In this document: in pieces, positions 45,858-57,262 of the stretch
Layout: every line of letters starts with the position of its first letter
Position numbering within the stretch: the stretch's first letter is position 1
Assembly (NCBI RefSeq): GCF_014529535.1
Contig: NW_023503496.1
Coordinates: forward strand, 806,001-870,000
Length of the DNA stretch: 64,000 nucleotides
From: Bradysia coprophila
Lineage: Eukaryota > Arthropoda > Insecta > Diptera > Sciaridae
Direction: 5' to 3'
Notes under the pieces: generated by a model
Told to the model about the DNA's origin: nothing
The model's database searches: none
What the model saw: the letters and a program-made list of their open reading frames with translations, nothing else
Program-made: the position numbers and the translations under genes

Positions 45858-48733
45858 CTATTTGTTGGATAAAACTTTTTTCAGCTCCATAAAACTAAAC
45901 TCACACAAATGAGCTACACCGGCAATGGAAAGTCCAGTTAATAAGACGAAAAACGCTCCCCTCATATCCCACAATGTTAACAATTTCGGCCCATCGTTAC
46001 CCCTTGGATGTGTCTCAAACAACGTGTCCATCAATTCATTTTTTCTGTACAATTCCTCAAACCAATGCTTGATAAGACCACACTCCTGGTATCTATATTT
46101 TAACAGAAAATGAATTTTGTGGTACCAATGTTCGTACATGGAAATATGCGGTATCTTTGGTCAATGAAAGTATAAACCAGGTATGGTCTATTCATACAAA
46201 CCGGAGGACATAGCGATTTCATATAAAGAAACTCACCCCTCATGAGAGGTGAGTTTGTTTATATGAAATCGTTATGTCCTCCGGTCCATACAAAGTTTGA
46301 CATTCGCTTTTATTGACGTTTATTGTTTTTGGTTAACGGGAAACTTTCAAGTTTAAGCAGTTTAAGCGGAGAAAATAAGGTTATTCACACCCCATTCAAG
46401 AAATAGTTATTTGTTAACTTAGAGGAAAAAGTTTCATTTCGAAGGCGTTGTTTGTCACCAGAGAAAATGAAATTTCCTACTTTCTCCCATGTTTTTCACA
46501 ACAAAGGCTCTTAAAGTTTCAACTGTGGTGAGAAAATGACTAAAATGACCGGCTTTCGCAGTAAAAACTACCGTGAAATGTGTGGGAAATTTGAATTGGT
46601 TACCGGAAAGAAAACATTATCTCCATGCCATGTCAATGTCAGACCTCTCAACAATGAGAATTTTACCTTTTCATGTGACTGTCCAGCAGAACCGTATACG
46701 GAGAGTGTTTCCGTAAAGCAAACACCGAGAAGTGGCTGTAGAAGCAAGCCTTCATAAATCGAAATAAATTCCAAATGCCCGCTGCACTGGGATGAGTGAT
46801 ACGCTCAATATCGACGGGATATTTGTGCGAACAGATTGCCATGAAGACACCATAATGACCGGATCGGAGACTTTTCACCAGTTGCTCTTCGCTGTCTTCG
46901 GTTTTCAGAGTGTCGTAAATTATTTGGAACGCTGGTTTGGTCGACTCTTTCAATGTGTCCCTTATTGAATCGTACTCGTGTCTCGTTATCCAGGAAATCC
47001 CTTTCGATTAAGAAAATATTTCGATTGTAGCGGATCTTCCACTCAGCCAAGATGTAATTGCTTAGCAGACATTATGTCACATGCAGACTGACACACTGCA
47101 ACCGATTGAATTTACCTTGCTCAGCAAAGTCCTCAAACGTATCAACAGGTTTTGTATAGCCAGGTTTCGTTAAACGCGAAGTGTATATCGTGGTGTAGCC
47201 AGCTCCCACCAGGAGATTAAGTAGATGCCAACTTTAAATGAATTACTACAGCGCCACCCCTTAAATCATGTGACATTCAACGTTTTACCTGATAAGAAGA
47301 AATTGAACCGACATCTGATTGGGCAAATTTGTAATTCCATGAGATGTTGCCACATTTGTTGCTTCCAGAAACGATCGACCAAATTTCGACGATGCAATTT
47401 TGGTGTTCCTAATGTCCTCCTCGATTTTCGAAATAATTGTCAGTAAAATTGCGGTGCAAATGAAACAGGAAATGTAAACTCCCCAAACCGGTTTGCTCAG
47501 TGTCAAGTAAATCAGAGTTGCTGGGTCCAGTTGTCGGGGCTTCGGTGCTATCCAGGTGTTACAATTGTAATCGAAATACGACGTTAAATCTTTGTCGGAA
47601 TGGATTGTAGACTGCCAGACTGCACATGCGACCACATCGCTGTGTCCTTTAGCTAACTGGCCAAACATTGAGGTAAATGGGTTGTATGGGATTATGGACT
47701 CGTTTTGGAACAGAAATCGTACTTTCCATTTCTTCAGGGCATGAGTCAAAAACCTGTATTCCAGGCCGTCGATTCTGTTGAAGAATTGTATCACATAACC
47801 TTAAAAAGTGTTTGGAAGTTTGCGAAAGGACTTCCAAGACTGGCGAAGTCTTCAACGTCTTGAAGAGACACACGTGGTTAATGATGACCTTGAAAAATTG
47901 TGCCAAGGTTGTCATAAAGTCCATCAAGGAATTCAAGTCAAGCAGAGCATGTGAGCACTTATTCCGAATAAATGTCTTCAACACAATTCCCCAGCGATTA
48001 ACCCAGTCGACATTAGTATTACTCGCTTATTGTATACTTACCGTCTACCAGTTTCGTCCACGTGAAAAATATGTGGAGGGCAACTGTAAACGCTAACATT
48101 GAATTCTCTGTGTTGTACGTTTGTATTAAGCAAAGGATGACCAATGTCGGTTTGATTCGGCCGACTTTCTATTGTCAAATTGTTAATCATATCGTGTACC
48201 GATACCACTTGCTGATCATTGGCATCCAAATGAAAACGATATCCGAAAAGTGCATTCCGGTACAGATATCCCGTTAAATTGTCACTCATCAGAATGGTGT
48301 CGTTAGCACTGAACGATAAAAAGTAGAGCCGTGAGAATGGGAAAAATATTCGTTGCGTGTTATTCAACGGCTGATTGATGATGTCATCGACCCATTGTTG
48401 AATGCCTTCCACGACCAGCAAATAGGATTCGCAATTCGTTTTGGTTCGATTCAAAATGTTTTCACTTTTCATGGAAATCGACGATTTCTGGTAAACCGTT
48501 ACACCGTTCTCAGTGAGCGAATCGATTAGCTGTTTGTGGCAAATCGATGATGAGCAATCGTTTACAATTAAATGAAGGCAAACACCAAATGGGAAATAGA
48601 TCCACGGTAGGAGATTCGGTGTTTTACAGTTTGAAATTGACGATTTGCTCGCACCGAATCCGTGTGAGTCACCAATTTTATGGAACAGTAGAATCAATAA
48701 ACCGAAGAATCCGACAAATTTACTGCGATTCAT
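45858..48733 (-). CDS. Divergent ionotropic receptor (IR)
   Basis: A ligand-gated cation channel of the insect IR family, an iGluR offshoot used in taste and smell. Five exons on the minus strand (48042-48733, 47289-47774, 47116-47231, 46667-47000, 45858-46092) join in frame to 620 residues. Residues 1-25 are a signal peptide (MNRSKFVGFFGLLILLFHK). A divergent N-terminal domain with many N-glycosylation sites follows. S1 starts at CPPHIFHVD...GLEYRFLTHALKKWKV. Helix 1 is near GVYISCFICTAILLTI, helix 2 near LLISWHLLNLLVGAGYTT followed by YTSRLTKP, S2 is ISWITRHEYDSI...FALRKHSPYTVLLD, and the last helix is AFFVLLTGLSIAGVAHLCEF. The start is the ATG at 48733, because the open frame upstream lacks another ATG. 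The sequence resembles the divergent, species-specific IRs rather than conserved co-receptors; the ligand is unknown. The 574-bp last intron contains a hairpin. Confidence 0.85.
46201..46284. repeat. Near-perfect 84-bp hairpin in IR intron
   Basis: CCGGAGGACATAGCGATTTC is mirrored by GAAATCGTTATGTCCTCCGG, with arms of 37 nt and a 10-nt loop. It is probably a small MITE; if transcribed it forms a long stem within the IR pre-mRNA. Confidence 0.7.
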
Positions 48734-48826
48734 TGTAACGTCGTTTGTACACTCAATCAAGGAAATAAAAGTTTTCAACTCGATTGTGTGTTTGTTTGAA
48801 AGTTGGAAGTTGATATCTTGAAAATT

Positions 48827-49053
48827 TCATGTCATTAAGTCGAATTGCTGTGATTCGATGGATTCGATGTAAGTTTCGACGAAATTATTGATGTCCAGTT
48901 CGATGGGAGCAACAAAATTGTTAGGGGAGAAATAACTGATTAGATAAGGTATAACATCGTAGCATAGGAACATATATACGGAAAGCCGCCTCAATAAGGG
49001 ACACTTTTTACGTTCCAAAAGGTTCCTTGCCAAGGATTCCTTGGTAACTCAGA
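48827..49053 (-). CDS. Possible terminal exon of an unidentified gene
   Basis: An open stretch of about 75 codons on the minus strand follows a plausible acceptor (TTTTTTCTGAG near 49052) and ends at a stop at 48827. It reads ...LARNLLERKKCPLLRRLSVY...IESQQFDLMT. I do not recognise it. If real, its upstream exons lie beyond the 2.6-kb element at 49103-51706. It could equally be chance. Confidence 0.2.
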
Positions 49054-50149
49054 AAAAACTACCTGAATAGGTTAACTGTAAACGTTTCCTGTTATTGTGC
49101 CATAGGGCGTATCGAATTTTGCAAATTTTAAGGACCGCGATGGTGGTAGAGGAGGTCGAGCACTTCCAGTACACTAGGCATGTCCCGATCCATTATACAC
49201 TTGAAATCACTTTTTTAACCTTTTAATTGGAATTTTTAAGAGTGGCCACGTCGCCCACGAAGCAAGTGCAGACACTGCAACCGGTGCTGTTGAGTCGAGG
49301 ACACCTTGGCCAGTAAGTATGCATAATACTCCACGACAGTAGCTGAACTTTTTCACAAAATATCTGTGATTTCGATGTGGCACACTTTGTACTACAAAAT
49401 CTGAATAAATTGAATTTATGAGAAAAACGAGAAATAATCATTTGTCTCTCAGGAAATATAAGTCAAAAACCAAATGGTCACATTTTCGATGTTAGGCAAT
49501 CTTGGCAATGGCACCTTTTGGACCATAGGTTTCTTCGGTAGGTTTGTAGAGTTTTCAAAGCTCTACATCCCGCTAGAACATTGTTTTCAAAAATACTCTC
49601 AACTTTCCGAATTATGACCATCGGAAACTTAAAGCCGCCCAGGGGGACTTCTTCCATGGCTCCATCGGATTCATCAACGGCATCTATTTTTTTGGTAGCA
49701 AATTTATTCTTTTACCAGCAAAATTATTCTTTTTATCTGCAAAATTATTGTTTTTATCAGCAAAATTAATCTTTTTGTAGGCAATTTTATTCTTTTTTTT
49801 CTGCAAAACTATCCTTTTTTTTCTGCAAATTTAATATTTTTTCTAACAAATTTAGTGTTGCCTGAGTAACAAAATTATTGTTGCCTGAGTAGCAAATTTA
49901 TTGCTTTTCAACGACATATTTATTTTTCGTCGACAAATTTTCATCAGCAGAATTATTGTTTTATCGGCAAATTTATCACTTTTCGACTAACAAAATATAG
50001 GCAAGGTATCGTGAAGTGTGTGAAAAATGCAACACGAAACTTTAAAATTAACGACAGATAATTTACGTTTACTTCAACCTTATCAGACTCACATTGTCGA
50101 TCGTATTTTTTACAGGAAAGGCGAGTAAAAATGTCTAAAAAATAACAAC

Positions 50150-50292
50150 GCGCAAGTTTGAAACGCACGACAGAAAATTTTGTTTTGATATGATTTGTTT
50201 GACCGGGATACAAAATATTGAATTTCAACAAATAATTAACCACCAACCATATCAAACCAAAATTTTCTGTCGTGCGTTTCAAACTTGCGCGC
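50150..50292. repeat. Nested inverted repeat, 43-bp arms
   Basis: GCGCAAGTTTGAAACGCACG with ACAGAAAATTTTG is mirrored exactly at about 50240-50292. It looks like a MITE inserted inside the 49103-51706 element. Confidence 0.65.
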
Positions 50293-50850
50293 CGCTATTT
50301 TCCAAACATTTTTCAGAGTGACGATTTTTCAGACTTTTTTCAGAAACTTTGTACTCATCTTAATGATTTTCTAAATATTTTCCAGCGACCTGTGTGCCCA
50401 TGTGTTTAGAATATTGACAGAACTGTCAATAATATACGCAGAGTTATTATGCTGATGTCGTGTGTTTGTGTGTCTCCAGCTCAAATCAAAGCAAATTTTA
50501 ACTGGTATCAAACAAACAAATTTTATTTTTTTAAATAGTCGAGTTAACTTATGTTTGTAAGAAAGATACAAAACCTAGAAAATACTAAAAATTCAAGAAC
50601 AGTCTTAGATGAATCGACTTTTTGCCGTTTAGTTACTGGCGGAATCTTTTTTTTTATCAAAATATTAAACAAAGAAAATACTAAAAATTCAAGAATAGTC
50701 TTAGCTGAATCGACTTTTCGCCTTTTACTGGCGGAATCTATTTTTTATCAAAATATTAAACAAAGAAAATACTAAAAATGAAAGAAAAATCTTTTTTGTA
50801 CAAAGTCTTACGCTACAATCAGAGCATGTTTGGCCTTACGTGGGCGCCCA

Positions 50851-51340
50851 CGCTCGGCGTGTTAAAACGCTTTTTATGTGACTAAATATTAGACGATGCG
50901 AGAGAAAAAAAATTAACTCCTAAGTTACCGACACCGTTCCGGCGCCCGGCTCGCATTGCGGCCCTCCGCTTCGCTCCGGGGCAATGGGCCGGATCGCTCG
51001 GCGTGTTAAAACGCTTTTTATGTGACTAAATATTAGACGATGCGAGAGAAAAAAAATTAACTCCTAAGTTACCGACACCGTTCCGGCGCCCGGCTCGCAT
51101 TGCGGCCCTCCGCTTCGCTCCGGGGCAATGGGCCGGATCGCTCGGCGGGTTCAAACGCTTTTTATGTGACTAAATATTAGACGATGCGAGGGAAAAAAAA
51201 TTAACTCCTAAGTTACCGACACCGTTCCGGCGCCCGGCTCGCATTGCGGCCCTCCGCTTCGCTCCGGGGCAATGGGCCGGATCGCTCGGCGTGTTAAAAC
51301 GCTTTTTACGTGATTAAATATTAGACGATGCGATAATTTT
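50851..51340. repeat. Tandem array of a GC-rich 144-bp unit
   Basis: Three units start at 50851, 50995 and 51139, with a partial fourth at 51283; each begins CGCTCGGCGTGTTAAAACGC. The period is exactly 144 bp and the units are almost identical, so the amplification is recent. Each unit has a CpG-rich half (CCGGCGCCCGGCTCGC, CTCCGCTTCGCTCCGGGG) in otherwise AT-rich DNA. Confidence 0.9.
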
Positions 51341-52079
51341 GTTTCTTGCAAGTCAATAATTTTGCCGATACCAAAATTAAAATTTGCTGCTGAAAATTAC
51401 AGAAAAATCTAATAATTTTGCTGGTTAGAAAAAATAAAATTGCTGATATAAAAAAGATAAATTTGCAGAAAAAAAAATTGCGGTCGAAAAAATAATTTTG
51501 CTGGAAAAAGGAATAAAACTGCAGTCAAAAATTAATAATTTTGCAGATAACAACTATAATTTTGCTGATTTAAAAAAATAATTTAGACGGGTAAAAATAT
51601 ATATCCCATTCATCAACCACATGCCCGGACACAGTTTTCGATGATATACGTTTTCCGCACACAGGCTATCGCGGTCCTTAAAATTTGCAAAATTCGATAC
51701 GCCCTATTGTGCCATAATCATTTTTCGTCAGGTGTTCGACGCAATTTTCTTTTAGATTTTTAGTCCATCAAGTTTCGAGTGCCCTCCAAGAATCTTTTCT
51801 GCAAACTTCTCGGTCACAGTAGTTTTCAAAAATCCTCCGAAACATCTGTGAAATCGGCTCAGAAACCACCGTTAATGAATTACTTGTCAAACGGACTAAA
51901 AGAGGTGGGAGAGGTAAACTCATAGAAATACGTTCTAGCCAACAAAAGTGTAAGACAAGTATGTTCTATTGCCACGCCACCCGCAGGACAAAAAAATTTG
52001 ATTTTGAATCAAACGCACTCATTTTCATATTATTTTGACATGAATTGTGAGTGAATAAGATGAATTTGCCGATCGACCA

Positions 52080-53089
52080 CAAAGTATATAAACACTGAAG
52101 GTAATGCAAATCCGCAGTTACACACTGATCCAAACTTTCAGGTGAATTTTAGCTCCGTCATGTTGCACACGTATTGAATTCGTTTGCGTCAAGTTGCATC
52201 TAGTGGTGTCGAAAATATTATTAGCAGTCACTGGCAAGTGTTTTCACTTTACTAAAATCACAAATCAAAGTGTCCTTTTCAATTGAATAAGATCAAGTAG
52301 ACATCGAAAAGGCCTATAAATACGGCGAATTTATATGAAAAAGATTCAGAATAAACACAACTACTGAACGGGCAACATGCCCTAAGTAACGAGTTTCTCT
52401 CATAGTAGATGTACTGGCACATGCGTGTTGGGGAGAACATCCCTCCAGTACAAGTAGAAACAGTAGAACCATCGATGCAGCGGCCGACCGACGAATTTAG
52501 AAGAATGTAAAATTCTTAACAAGTGGTGAATTTAGAGAGATTTAGCGGCGGTATGTTGCACAAAGTATATAAACACTGAAGGTAATGCAGACCCTCAGCG
52601 GATCAGAGAAATTTCGGATCCAAACTTTCAGGTGAATTCATTTTCGTATGTTGTCTAACTTAGACTTGTGCAACATGACGGCCCTAAATACTTCCAATTC
52701 ACCACTAAATACAACTTGACGCAAACGAATTTTATATGTGTGCAACATAACGCCGCTAAATCTCTCTAAATTCACCACTAGATGCAACTTGACGCAAACG
52801 AATTCAATACGTGTGCAACATGACGGAGCTAAAATTCACCTGAAAGTTTGGATCCGTGTGTAACTGCGGATTTGCATTACCTTCAGTGTTTATATACTTT
52901 GATGTTGCACACATATCACATTCGTTTGCGTCAAGTTGTATTTAATGGTGAATTGGAAGGATTTAGCGCCGTCATGTTGCACAAGTCTAAGGTAGACAAC
53001 ATACGAAAATGAATTCACCTGAAAGTTTTGATCCGAAATTTCTCTGATCCGCTGAGGGTCTGCATTACCTTCAGTGTTTATATACTTTG
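52080..53089. mobile_element. 1.0-kb nested foldback element, 9-bp TSD
   Basis: Inverted ends CAAAGTATATAAACACTGAA lie between GATCGACCA at 52071-52079 and 53090-53098. Four related arms (52080-52205, 52558-52745, 52745-52900, 52902-53089) alternate in orientation, with blocks GACGCAAACGAATTC and GTGTGCAACATGACG, so the element folds as two nested hairpins. A 9-bp duplication suggests a Mutator-like family; this is inference. Confidence 0.75.
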
Positions 53090-53790
53090 GATCGACCACA
53101 CCTGTTCTGTCATTGGTTTTACCAGTGTGTTTGAATGAGTGGAGCAGCTGGTTAAATTAACAATTCTACAATGTTTTGATATCATTAACCTATTACGGAC
53201 ATTAGTATTAAATGATAAGCTCTGACTATTGGTCTGTTCCAAGGTTATGTCAGCCATAACCTAAAAATTATTGTTGACTAAATGTTCGCTGAAAACCTTG
53301 AGGTTATGACTCTGTGTATGCTCTCGTTTGTTTTCCGTTTGTCAAAAATCGTTTTTACGATGGATCAAATGCGATCTCATAAAATACATGCCCAAATAAA
53401 TGAAGTAGAAGATTCGAAATCAATCTCTTCAAAATATTTAGATCAAGTGAAGTAATAGATTCGACAGTAAACGTCTGTGAGAGGTGTGCGTAATTGTTTG
53501 CGCAATTTCGATTCTTACTTCCAAGTAAACTGTCTGAGAATAAACTGGATGAATTGAATAAGAAAAAGTCCAAACTATGCATACCCCTCTGTATGTAAAC
53601 GATTACCGTATCATGAGCAGAGGATCAAGAAGCCTGAAGTCTTGTCAAGAATTTCCTTCCATTTCGAATCACTGTGATATGTTAGAAAAATAATTCCTTG
53701 TACTGCTACAGAAACAAAGTAGCCGGGGTCCTTCAGAGATAGTTGTCTCACAATTTTTAGAGAATCGAAAATTCCCCAACAAGAAGGAAA
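53090..53790. other. 5' flank of the DNAJB13-like gene
   Basis: No gene or clear element. A block with AAATATT..GATCAA.TGAAGTAATAGAT is shared with about 56570-56595, so dispersed repeat DNA is present. No obvious TATA box lies near 53791. Confidence 0.4.
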
Positions 53791-55291
53791 ATGGTTAAGG
53801 ATTACTATGCCATTCTGAACATTCCCGAGAACTCATCTCCACAGGAAATTTTGGAGGCGTAAGTCTGATGCATTAAAATTTGGTTTGCCATATGAACAAT
53901 TCTACCAATTTTGCCCGATCAGCTACAAAGTGTACGCCACAAAATCTCATCCGCAAAATCCATCCGAAGATGTAGGCCATCTGCCGGAATTAAGCAAATC
54001 AAAAATTTGGCAATTGGTGAACGAGGCTTACGATGTTCTCAGTAATTCATTCACGTTCCCTTTGGCTGTACAAGCTTGTTTTAACATCAATGTGCTATTC
54101 TGTCTATGTTAGGCAATCCAGAAACAAAAGACATATTTGACCGTTACGGTGAAGATGGTCTGTTATCCGGCACCACCTATCACGAACCGTATGTGTATCG
54201 CGGAGATCCAATGAAAACTTACAAGTAAAAGCTGCTATTTAATTGAGTGGGTATCAGTTCTGAATATGACTGTTGTTCGCAGTGACACCTTCGCCTTCGA
54301 GAGTCCAAAGACCAAAGACGCAAACCTGGAAATTACTCTGCCATTGGACATAACAGAAGTGTATCACGGAACTGTTAAAGTCGTGCAAATACTACGCCGT
54401 AATTACGATGCCATTCGAAAGAAATCTGTGCTGCAAGAGCACAGATTGATTATTCCGATACAGCCGGGAGTGACGACTGGAACAAAGTATTTGTTTCGCG
54501 AAGAGGGCGATCAAGGTCCGGATGCAATTCCAGCGGATGTTATTTTCAAAGTAAAAGACATGGAGAATGGGACCTACCGAAGGGATGGTTCCGATTTGCA
54601 TATGAACTGTCCGATTGAGCTTATTGATGCGTTGTGCGGCTTTCGACAACCGGTGCCCATTCGCACCTTAGATGATCGGACGTTTAACATAATGCTAACT
54701 GGAGTGGTTGGGTGAGACTTGTTTTATTAGAAAATTGATTTTCTGATGGCATAGCACTGAACCAAGCACGAGAACTGATTTTTTTTTAACTGGGAAATCG
54801 TCCCCTCCTTTCATATATAAAATTGTGTCAGCGACGCAGTTGCATAGTACCAACCTTACAAACTTAATTTACATGCGAAACTTTGACTACTGAGTCGCAG
54901 CTGTACCTTGCAAATTCTGTTCATATGCTTGACTCGGTGCTATTCTGATGGGGATCATCGATTTTAATGTTGATCCGTTGCGATCATAGGCCAAGTTATG
55001 TGAAACAAATACCGAATGAGGGCCTACCGATGGAAGATAATTGTGAAAAGAGAGGAGATCTGTACATTCACTTCAATAGTAAGTGCATCCATTCCGTTCG
55101 TTTCTCTTCGATTTATTTCGTGTGTCAGTGAGATAATGCTTAAAAACTGATTTTGCATCGCTGAACTTGTCACCGAGAATAGAGTAACAGGTGGATCTGA
55201 ATGAATTTCCATTCCAGTTAAGTTTCCTGCTGAAATTCCAGTACCAGTGAAAAAAGAGCTAAGAAAACTACTCGAACAATTGCCACAGTAA
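53791..55291 (+). CDS. DNAJB13: DNAJB13-like J-domain protein, HPQ in place of HPD
   Basis: A class II Hsp40 relative; DNAJB13 is a radial-spoke protein of sperm flagella and motile cilia. Six exons (53791-53858, 53923-54041, 54113-54224, 54283-54711, 54990-55078, 55218-55291) give 296 residues. The J domain starts MVKDYYAILNIPEN, but its HPD tripeptide reads HPQ at residues 32-34, so Hsp70 stimulation is probably lost. Known DNAJB13 proteins also lack HPD. There is no G/F-rich linker of normal length. The C-terminal substrate domains are well matched: LEITLPLDITEVYHGT, QPGVTTGTKYLFREEGDQGP, IPADVIFKVKD, VPIRTLDDRTFNI and KRGDLYIHFNIKFP. The protein is slightly shorter than the vertebrate one. 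In a fly with flagellated sperm, testis expression is expected. Confidence 0.85.
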
Positions 55292-55381
55292 TCATCAAAG
55301 AGAAAGACGCCGCCTTTTTGCTCAAAATTTTAATTTTAATTTTTCATTTTAACAATTCATTCGTTTATGCTGTGATCAAAT

Positions 55382-57262
55382 TCATGTTTTGTGCAATAAT
55401 TCATGAGCTCGTAGAGTCGTTTTCTTCGAAAATCCTTTTCCACATTTACAGGTGAATGGCCATTGTCCTGGGAGCGAAAAGAAATTGGAAAATGTCAGGC
55501 AAATTACGTCATTCAAAAGCTTACAAACTCTCAGCTAGAGGCCAAAAATCTGATTAGTCAAAATTGACTTTACCCTGTTTGTTCTATTAGGCAATGGGTC
55601 CATATGGACAGGTTTTAGATTTTTGACACTATGCTTCCTTCTCCCCGCCCATTTTTAAACTAACTGTCACGCAAACGGAGAAGTAAGCAAAACCAAGGAA
55701 GTGCGGGAATCCCTTAAAGTTTAGTGCACCGATCGTGAGAAATTTCGGAAATGCTTGGAAAATAGACCCACGCAAAATGCTTTCAGAATGATTGACAGTC
55801 AGCACTACTTTTTAGGCACATTTTCATGTATTTTGCATGGTGTCACAAACTGTGTACTAGCCCTCACTTCGGGCAGACATATTTACGGAAACAACTCTAT
55901 TTTAAACGGTATATTGTTAAGGCTAGTATACAGTCCGTGGGACCGTATGGAATGCTTGAAAAATGTCTGAAAAATAAACGTTCACATCGGGTTTACATCA
56001 AACATGACAGTATTTGACAGATGGCGCATACATTTACTGTCATCATTCTGCAAGCATTTTTCACGAACTGTGTACTCTCATCTTTATGATTAAGATAGCA
56101 TACCGAAGACCGGTTAATTACTGGTCATTGAATGGTCTCATCATAACAGTCCATTCAATGAGAAAATGCGACTACACAGAGAGCACTAATTCTACATTCC
56201 CTAAAAAATTTGTTGAAGGTCCACCTACCAGTATGCTTGTAATAATGACCTCTTAAGTCTCCAGGAGTTGAGAAAGATTTAGGGCAAAGCATGCACTTGT
56301 GCGGTTTATTCTGAAACGATGGTAGTGTAAGAAAAATGTTAGTTAATTAGACTTAGTGATGTAATGCACTGTCTAAACCATGGTAACTATAGTGTAGTCC
56401 GAATCAGATGTGGCACGAAAGTTTGACAACAAACGCCATCTCATCCCTTCGTCAACCTGTTACAGATGGCTGTCATCTGTTATCAACAACGACAGTGATA
56501 ATAAACGACAAGCACTGACTTATATAGCAAAAAGCATGTTCAAAACGATTGAAGTAAAAGATTTCTGAAAATATTCGATCAAATGAAGTAATAGATCAGA
56601 TAGTAAAACTGTTCATATGCTTTCCGTCTGTGACAGGTTAAAACCAAAAAATGGAATAGAAACTCCGGCCATCTGTTGTGAGATAGGGAAAATATTTTTG
56701 TGAAATACAAGTAAATCGTAGTCAACCATTTTAAAAGAAGATGTCACTGGCATCGAACTTATGTGCTACACCGCGCGTCTGAATGGCATTACATCCACAC
56801 TATAATTACCTTGGTCTAAACACACATACCTTATAGTGTGTCATCCTATGATAGTACAAATTTGAGCTGGCTGTAAACGATTTACCGCAAACCAGACACA
56901 AGTGGGGTTTCTCACCGCTGTGAATCCTTGAATGTGTATTCAACGACGACGATGTGCTGAACCGTTTATCACATATCACACAAAGATGAGGCCGTTCTCC
57001 TAGAAAATTGAATGATTCCGAACATGCGGAGGGAATGAATTTTCACACAATAATACAAACCTGTATGAACGCGAGAGTGTCGTTTCAGCAGCGAGGGTCG
57101 ATCGAATTTCTTCGAGCACACCTCACACATGAGCAACATTTTGCCGGAACGTTTTCGTCTGCAATAAATTGGTGGTGGCTTGGACTGCAATTGAAGTTGC
57201 TCATCCGATTGGTTCGGTTTGGGAAGCGATAGATCTAGTGGAAATTCTTGAATTTGATTCAT
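55382..57262 (-). CDS. Small C2H2 zinc-finger protein with CtBP-type motif
   Basis: A probable sequence-specific transcription repressor. Four minus-strand exons (57061-57262, 56830-56999, 56229-56310, 55382-55467) give 179 residues with five C2H2 fingers: CEVCSKKFDRPSLLKRHSRVH, CVICDKRFSTSSSLNTHSRIH, CLVCGKSFTASSNLYYHRMTH, CMLCPKSFSTPGDLRGHYYKH, and the last CKCGKGFSKKTTLRAHELLH. The finger that spans CKCG has one residue between its Cys pair, so it may be a weak zinc site. Linkers are GEKPH-like for fingers 2-3. The N-terminus MNQIQEFPLDLSLPKP contains PLDLS (residues 8-12), a match to the PxDLS motif that recruits the corepressor CtBP. I cannot name an orthologue. The start is the only ATG before the first finger in this exon; an upstream coding exon cannot be excluded. 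Confidence 0.8.

Larger units (their letters stand above)
49103..51706. mobile_element. 2.6-kb non-autonomous hAT-like element
   Basis: Inverted ends TAGGGCGTATCGAATTTTGC continue to AAGGACCGCGAT (about 39 bp). They are flanked by perfect TTGTGCCA at 49095-49102 and 51707-51714. No transposase is seen. The interior holds mirrored AT-rich tracts of GCAAAATTATT type (about 49680-49980 and 51340-51590), a nested inverted repeat (50150-50292), and the 144-bp GC-rich array. Confidence 0.85.

Noticed and set aside
46805-47050. Minus-strand frame beginning AEWKIRYN upstream of IR exon 4
   Set aside because: Using it breaks the frame into S2; the acceptor at 47001 restores ISWITRHEY in phase, so the upstream part is intron.
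47649-47984. 111-codon minus-strand frame in IR intron 1
   Set aside because: The exon 1 to exon 2 junction at 48042/47774 gives the correct S1 sequence; this frame is intron read-through.
46536-48277. Plus-strand frames across the ionotropic receptor
   Set aside because: Antisense to the five spliced IR exons, whose joined frame shows clear channel motifs.
50851-51340. CRISPR-like or rRNA-like repeat array
   Set aside because: The 144-bp units are contiguous with no spacers, in a eukaryotic transposon; no rRNA motif is recognisable.
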